Positions 22,301 through 31,300 of a stretch of DNA of 64,000 nucleotides are shown here, one piece after another (the stretch's first letter is position 1; each line of letters begins with the position of its first letter). The DNA is from Pomphorhynchus laevis (Eukaryota; Acanthocephala; Palaeacanthocephala; Echinorhynchida; Pomphorhynchidae): positions 55,161 to 119,160 of the forward strand of contig WNNJ02002271.1 in NCBI GenBank assembly GCA_012934845.2, read 5' to 3'. The notes under the pieces are model-generated. The model had not been told where the DNA came from. It was given only the letters and a program-made list of their open reading frames with translations, and made no database searches. The position numbers were made by a program, and so were the translations under genes.

Positions 22301-25300
22301 TTAACTTTAACATAAAATCAAATAGGCATTGCGTGTTAAAACATTTTTGAAAATTATAAAAGTCGCTTTTAATATGGCCCGATATGTTTTTGTTATGCAA
22401 ATTACTGAGTTTTTCTTACAAGGACGTTTTTAACTTTCATTTTAACTTACCGTTTTAACTAACATTTTTAAATTTCATTTTAAGTTAGATTACATTTTAA
22501 TTTACAGTTTTAACTAACAGTTTTAAATTACATTTTGACTTAGATTTTTAACTTACAGTTTTAATTTACAAGTTTAATTCAGTTTAGCGTACAGTTTAAC
22601 TTAGTGTTTAAACGTCATTTTTTAAAAATAACGTTAGCTGCGTCCTTTTAATCATTGGTTATAATCTTTATCGCTTACAGTAGTAAGCGATAAATTAGGT
22701 TGCTTATTCTCTGTAAGGCATACAATGTTTTTGACATTAAATTTACAATCTTAACAAATTTTAGCGTAAAAATGTCTTAAACATACTGCTTATGAATACA
22801 TTTAATGTCCCTTTAAATCTTCAAATAGTTTTTTTCTAATTAAATTCTTTTTCTAACAATTTAACTTGAAAAATTAGAAATCATTATTACACATTTTGAT
22901 AGTAAAATTTAACCTTTAAAATTAATAAGTTGAAATTTAGGTTATAAATTTTACTATGCCGAATACATTTAAGCAATACATTCACAGAGTAGGAAGAACT
23001 GCTCGAGCGGGTACAAATGGACGGTAATCAAGTTTTGTTAAAAATTAATATTTAAGAATTTGGTTTTAGACATTAACTTGAAAATTATTTTATATTTTAT
23101 TATTTTTTATTCTTATTTCGTAACTATGTAGTCAGTATAAATAAAATTAAGTGGCATATGCTCAAACAATAGATTATTTCCCTTTTTTAAATCAAGGAAA
23201 TTTTTTTATATTTTTTTATAGGAATGAGCAAATGTTCTAACTGCTTCTGAATGCGAGATTTCATTCACACAATTGTATTTCATATTAAATTTGAGTGTTT
23301 TTTTTTACACCTAGGATTCTGTAGAACCAAAAAATATAAAAATATAAATATTTAGATCATTTCTTATTTTGAATAAAATTATTTCTTTATATTTTGTTAA
23401 AATTTTTTGAACAAAATATTGCCAAATATTTTTATAAATTTATAAGAACAAAAACCTAAAAGAAAAAGTTTTATTCAAAACGGTTCACAATATTTCTATA
23501 GTTTCTGATATCATCTGCGAGAAATTACAAACAACTTTTTATTTAAAATGGTTTGTAATTTTCTGAAGATGATATCAAAATATTGTGAAGTTTTTGTAAT
23601 AAAACACTTTCACTTACTTTTTCGTTCCTATGGATTTATAAAAATATTTGTAAATAAAAAAATATTTACAAAAAGTTTTGAATTTTAAGAAACTATTATG
23701 TTTGAAAAACTGTTTGTAATTTACTGAAGATCGTAGTAGGGGTTATCAAAATATTGTGACCTTGTTGGAATAAAACATTTTAATTCACTTTCTCCGTTCA
23801 TTTTAATTTAAAAAAATAAAAAAGTATTGAAGTAATAATTTATAAAGCATTAGCAATTTATAAAGTATTCTGATAATTGTATTCTTAATACTGTTACTTC
23901 GTAATAGAATTAAGAATAAGAGAATTAAGTGAACATGTTTATGGATAGTGAACAATATACTCCGCATCAGAATATGACAGAGATAATACACTACATCTTC
24001 ATTGCGATGTTGGGACGGTAAATAAAGTCTGAAATCTACTAGCATTGCAGTTCCTCAATATGACTTTTAATCTTAATATAATTAAACCTTTTACCTTTTT
24101 TTATAAAAAGGTTTTTAAATAAAACCTTTTTTCTCTTCATAAAAATTGAGTCTTAAAAATTTTTTAAAAATCTAAATTACACTTTTTTCTTCTTTTCATT
24201 CAGCGTTTGTCCGTATGGTTGCGGGGACCGCTACTTTTGAATACCTTTTCCACTTCATGCGGTCTGCGGCGTCTCTCGGCTGCAGGCCGACGTCAGCTAA
24301 ATCACGGTTTATGATGTCGATCTAACACTGCTTTGGCCTTTCTCTCGGGCGCTTTCCTTCCACTTTTAGGTCGAACCCCATCCTTGCCAATGTGTCTTTA
24401 TCATCTTGGCCACCTCAACATCTTGGCCTCCATCGTTACGAATCCACGCTTTGCACGTTTGGTCATTGGCCAGCATTCGGCGCTATAGATCTAAATTACA
24501 CAAAACTCTAAATTATTAACTCTAAATTGCTCTTAATTATCCAAAAATCTAAATCAAAACCTTAATATTAAAATATTTACATTTATAAAGTACAAATTCT
24601 GTGGTTTATATTAATTAATCGGACTTCTTTAAATCTGTTACATTTTAGTTTCTCTTTTAGGAATAAAATGTAATTATTTTTATTTTCAAAAATTAATTTC
24701 AAATCAATTTTTTTTATTTTTTTTGAAAAATTAAACATTTTGTCATTTTTATACTTTTTTACTACTTTTTGAATTAGTATAAGTATATTCTACTTTACGA
24801 ATATTATAGATTTATATATGAATATCGTATTCGACAGCTAATGACTGATGCTAAGAGCCAACGTTGGAATGCCTGCACCATTCTATAAACAAACTCTGCT
24901 ATTTTGGGTAGAGGACTTAGGGGCTGAAACCTTATAGCATAGCAGTTCCTCCTGATGACCTCAAATCCTTATTCTGATACATCGTCTGTTATTTATTAGA
25001 CAATTCATAAAAATGACGTTTATATTAAATTTCAATTGTGTACTTGATTTAAATTATATAACTTGGTTTAAATTATAGAAAATCTAAAAACAATTATTAA
25101 TTTTATTATTTAATTATTAAATTTTGATTTAGCATTATTATGTTTTGTTTATTTTATAATTATATTAAATACTAGACTCAGTTAGCTGATTTAATTTGTT
25201 CTACTGACATGTTATTATTGACCTGTGGACTTTGTTTTCCCGGTAATATGACCTCTGTCAGAAATACTGAAACTATGTATTATTGGTTACGACTTTACTA

Positions 25301-28300
25301 TTATTTTTTCTTATTTTCAAACAAGTTTGATGAATTATTAATTCTTAAAAAAGGGAGAAGTTTGCATCCCAAGGTGTTTACACTTTAAAATGTAAACTGC
25401 TTCACGTGATCACGTTTAAGAGACCAGGTAATGGCCAATGGCTAGGTTGCGTAGCGCGTAAAGTAAAGGTGGTAGATCTTTATAAATCTTGTTCCAGCCT
25501 GCAACCGCCTTAAGCAGGGCAGCCTCCTGTCAGATGCTGCTGGATGGCCCGTTGTAAGTTTTGTCTGAGTCAAGTAAACTAGGTGGCGACACCGAAAAAG
25601 CAACGTTAAAAATTATGACTTAAAAGTTACATGTACTCAACAATATTGGAAAAATACGTAAGTACTAATGATTTCAATTTTAGATCTTTTAAATGTAACA
25701 GAAAAAATTGTATAGTTTGTGATGTTATAAATAATAATAATTGTATCGTAAGTAATACGACAAACAAATGTTTTTCATTAAATATTAATAATAATTGTAA
25801 CTGCAATACCGCAGATGTAGTGTATCTAATACAATGTACATGTGGATTGCAATATATAGGAAAAACATATCAAATGTTAAAAACTAGGTTTAGGCAACAC
25901 ATATATAATACACAGCATAATAGTCAAACTATATTTCATAAACATATGAGATTAATAGGACATGAGTTTAAATTTATTTTTAATAATATTTTGTAGTTTA
26001 ACGAAACCTGATACTACATCAGTTCCTCATGTGACCACTAATCTTTATTATCCTCTAATTCTTATTCTGATAAATCATCTGTTATTTATTAGTCAATTCA
26101 TAAAAATTGACGTTTATTTTGAATTTCAATTTTTATTTTAACTTGATTTAAATTATATAAAATCTAAAAACAATTATTAATTTTATTATTTAATTATTAA
26201 ATTTTGATTTAGCATTATTATATTTTGTTTATTTTATAATTATATTAAATACATAGACTCAGTTAGCTGATTTGATCACTTAGCTTGACTCAAATCAAAT
26301 TAACACGCTTTTTACTATTGATAAGATTTGATCGCCTCTTGATTGCATGGTCTATAAAAAATCATCAGCACCCAATAAAGTTTTTGTATATTGCTTAAAA
26401 TCAACGTTCGCGATCCTGTCTCAATATTAGTGTAATCCATTTAATTGTATCCTCTAGGGAAAGCTCATTTTGTCTTAATACCGATAACCCTCACATAATT
26501 TGGCTACTCTACGCTGACGATTTAGCTGTCATGTGGAATAACGTTATGTCATGGCAAACCGCGTCAAACTCATTATATGGCTAAAAATCAATATTTATAA
26601 ATCAAAAGCGATAAAATTTCGAAAAGGCGGTTCTCTAAATCCTTCGTATCAAATTTTTATCTACAGTAAATATCAAGAGCGTTGTGCTTATAGCACTTAT
26701 TTTGGAATCTTGGTGACCTTTAGATTGTCGTTCACCTCTCATATTTATTAGAAGTGCGTAAAAATAATAGGCGCAACTTCGGGAATCGCAAATCTAGGTG
26801 TATTATCATTTAAAGGTGCTATTTGTTATTTCCAAATTATGTTATACCCTTATTTACTTCTTCGGCTTAAAAATTTTTTGGGCTGACTTAAAAGCATTCA
26901 ACTGTAATATATTGATAGCTGGCAGGTACGATATTTAAAACGAGTCGTTGGGTTATCATCAAAATCTTCTACCACTATCGTATGATTCTAAGCAGGAGTA
27001 AATCAGTGTTCAATCTCTGTGATAGAACCCTTGAATTTTCAATCTTACAAAAGAATTTCTAATAAACCTTTTAATATTGAGTTCTTTTTTAAGTAGTTTC
27101 ATATATCAATGAGTAAATTCAAGTGCGATTCTGTAAATGATTGAATAATGTGCCTTATTCTCTGTAAATTAGAGAAAAATTAAAATTAAATTTTAAGCCA
27201 TTTACATTTTATAATCAGTGATTCCCAACAAATAAGTTTTAAGACTAATTTTATATTTTTGGCAAAATGAGAATGGGAAATATTACAATGATAAAAATAA
27301 TATCTTCTAACCTTCGTTAAGCTCAGAAATGTAACATCTGCAGCTTAATTGCACTAATTTCAACATAGTTAGGACAAAAACGTTTCGTCAACTTCTCCAA
27401 ATCAACTTTGATAAAATGTTTAAAAAGTAAAATCCAACTCGTATAATCTGGAATCGGAAATTAAATTGTTTGAATGTAACAAAGTTACATTCAAAAAAGT
27501 CTAACGGACGACGTTTTTAGCTAATCTGAATTTGTTAATATTAAATTGTTATAAAAGTCTTAAACCCGCTTTAAGAAACGAATTTTACAGAAACATAATT
27601 ATTATTTTATTTATAATTAAATGGATATTCGCAATGAATATTTTATAATCGTTTAATATTTAGTTTTAACAATTTTATAAATTTTAATTTTTTTATTTTA
27701 ATATTTCGATAATTATAATTTTATTTAATTCTATTTTTATTAGTTGAAAAATTTGAAGTACAGAACATTTGTTTAGGAGTATAAGTTTGTGCAGTGACGA
27801 CGAGAGAAAAATTCTGAAGGAAATTATAAAGTCACCAATGGAAAAAAGAATTATGCGACGAATAATACCGTCTGGTAATTAAGTAACAACGAAATGCTTA
27901 TGCTATTAAAGTAAATTAATAATTAGTAAAATTAAAGACATAAAGAACTTTGAATTTTTTCTGTGACGTATGGTCTCTTCGCTTTTGCACACAAAAAGGC
28001 AAAACAGGTGTATATACATAAACATGTGTGTTTAAACATGTGTATAATTGATATAATTAATATATTAGATAATGCAAAAAAAACAATTTACAGTTTTTTT
28101 TAGTTTATTTATAGCAAAGGTTTCGAGCTCTCGATCTTCTTTAGTGCAAGCAGTCGATGCTGTCGTGTTTATCAAAAATTATTATGAGATGTTATAATTG
28201 ATGTTGCATACCCGTATTCATCTTTCTAATATTCATATTCAACATATTCAAACAATGCATGACCGTATTCGTTTCAAATATAGAGAAAGGAAATATCCGA

Positions 28301-31300
28301 TATTTGACGTCGAGAATAAACACAACAAAATCAGCAGATCACCAAAGCGTCAGTAAGCGTTGTGGAGACAAACAATGCGCAAATTGTGTTGATATGGAAA
28401 ACACCAATTAATTTTAAAGCATTAAGACTGGATTAAAATATTCGGTACGAGGACGGCATAATTGCAAATCCACCATGTATCAAATTATGTGCAGTACATG
28501 CAGGGTCAAATGCGTTGGGCAAACAATCACCGAATTTAACATTACGGCAAGCAATCGCCAAAACAATAGCGTTCATGCAATAATAGCATGATGGCGCATT
28601 TAATAGAAACTATGGATCACGTCATGCAAACTACTATAATTGAAGTCTATAATAAAGAAAACTACTGGATCGGATTAATATGTCAGATCTATCATTGAAT
28701 ACAAACGACTACCTATTAAAACAGTTATAACTGGTATCGGATTAAATGTATCGGATTCTTCCGGACTGAAGCGTGTTATCGACAGCAGTAGATTTTGCAA
28801 TTTGTGTGTAACTGTTTGCGCTGAAGAAGGGCGAGAGCTCTTATCTTATAGATAAGAGTCTTCAAATGACCCAGAGTTGTAGTGCTACAGGTATCTTAAC
28901 TATAAATACAAGATAATATAATTATATCGTTATTATTTATCATTTGTATTTAGCCATTGTGCAGAAAATGAAACAAAAGATAAATACAGTCGAAACAGAC
29001 ATATTAGAAATTCTAGAATTTGAGAAAAGCGATAAGTTGATAGAAATTGCAGAAAAGCAGGTGACTTTTTAATTGTAAGCTGCTTTTCGTTAACTGTAAT
29101 CTGTAATTTATAATAATTTATAACCTTAAAAAATTTCTACAAGATTTTTACATTTACGCAACCTCAATGGGCTAAATGGCCATGGGATAGGAATCTATGA
29201 TGCAAGCTAAACATTATATTGTTTTAAAAATAAATTAAAAATAATGATTTACCATAATTCAGATTTTGACAGAGTAAGAATTTTTATAACTTAATTTTTA
29301 TAAAAATCATTCCACCGTAATTATTATTATACTGCCCGATCTTCAGAGTGCCCTGAAAATTCTCTGATTACTAAAGTCTGCACAAAATGATGGTGGTAGA
29401 TTGTGTTGCAACTGCTTCGTGACGATATTCGTACACTAGTTTGCGGACACATGTTTAGGATTAAAGCATAAACTAGTATAGCATCCTTACATTTCACAGA
29501 TTAATGATCTGCTCTGGAAATCTATTTCTAAATGTGTCAGACGGGTAAGGAGTCAACAAATTCGCATGAAAGCTAAGTGCAATTTTTCAATGACTAGCTG
29601 AATTCCTTATTGACCATCCAAGTATTATAGCAAATTGAAACTTAAGTGCTCTGTGCCTACGCTCTTAAGATCAACTGAGTACTAACCTCCGTGCAGGATG
29701 ATGTTAGATAGCGGTGAAACTAGTTCGTGAAGCGTTTCGTACACTTGTTTGCAGATACATGTTTAGAAATGAAGCATAGAGCAGTATAACATCCTTACAT
29801 TTTATATAATATGCGTATATTAATATATTATATATGCATTAATACATATGTATGTAATATGTGTGATATCTGCATCATATATGTATTGAATTGATTAATA
29901 AATAATATACGCTTCCGTAAAGGAGGACGACTGACGTGAGTAGGTAAGATCACGATAGAAGAGCTGGCAGTTGATGATTTGGAGGGATTTGGTTTGACGA
30001 CGGGAGACATAGAGGATAATGATAATAAAGAGGGTGGCAAGCGATGTGAGGAAAGGTTATGAGTGGAAGGATAGTGGAGGTTGGTGGAGGTGATTTTGAT
30101 TGATGGATGCAAGGTATTGAGAGACGAGACGGGAAGGACGGGACGTTGGGTGTCGGGGAGTGAATATACATTAATTGTAACAATTTGCGGCTCCGTCACT
30201 GTCTCGGTAGATTTATCATAAACTTGACAAAATCCATCTTGCTGCGATACAATTTGCGGCTCCTTCACTGTCTCAGTAGATTTGTCAAAAATTTGAGAAA
30301 TTCGATCATGCTGCGATGCCATTTCCAATTGCTCTAATCGTTTTATTAACAAGTTGATTTGTTTCGCCGCACAGAATCCGCAGTAGAACGGTGGCCCGCC
30401 ACAAGTTTCCTGACCCAAAGCACAATTATGTGTTACTGATGTCCAGATTTGACAGCCGCTAGCGGAGCATTCCACTTGTATGTTCTCGAATTTGCTAGTT
30501 TTATCGGTATCAACAGAGATTGCTCGTTTGGCTTTTGGTAGATTTTTCTTCTTGGCTCCCATTAACTGTAGGTTGCAATAGTTTACAATTTTTAAAACTG
30601 CGCTCCTTGTTGTAATTTGCTAGAACAGTTATAAATTTTCTGTCACTGTTCTATAGTGGATATTTTCAAGTCACTGTTTGTATGTTTATTAGAAACCAAA
30701 TTTATTTATTGATATCTCTGTGTAATTTAAATTTCTGTCTTTTGGGACTGCTTCCTAATTAGTTAGCATTAGATTGTCAGGAAAGCGTTATAGTAGTTAG
30801 TTAATACAAATATTAGTTTCGTTTGTTTGTTCGTCAGTAAGTTCTGGGAGTAGTTCTTTGTATTTACTTTAGATCTCAAACTTTTTTAATGGCGACATAT
30901 TGTTGCAATTCTTAAAATTTCATTATTTAATGTATTATATTTTATATTATATGGTATGCATGAATGCTCATGCAAAAATATGTTTTTGTAAATTTAATAT
31001 GTCATCTTTACGATATAAATTAATAGTAGTTTTAGTTAATGTTAATTTAATGTTCATATCTAGATATACACCTTCTTTATCATTAATATTGGTTTTGTTA
31101 AGAATAAGGCTTTCTGAATAAATTTGTTCGCTTATTGAATTAAAATTGCTAGAATTAATGTATCGAAACATATATATTTCATATATTTATATTGTTTAGA
31201 TTTAGTTTTTACACAGTTATGAACAAATTCATATTCTATAAAGCTTAAAAACAAGTCAGCTATAATTGGGCTACTATTACCACCCATTGGAACACCTTTT

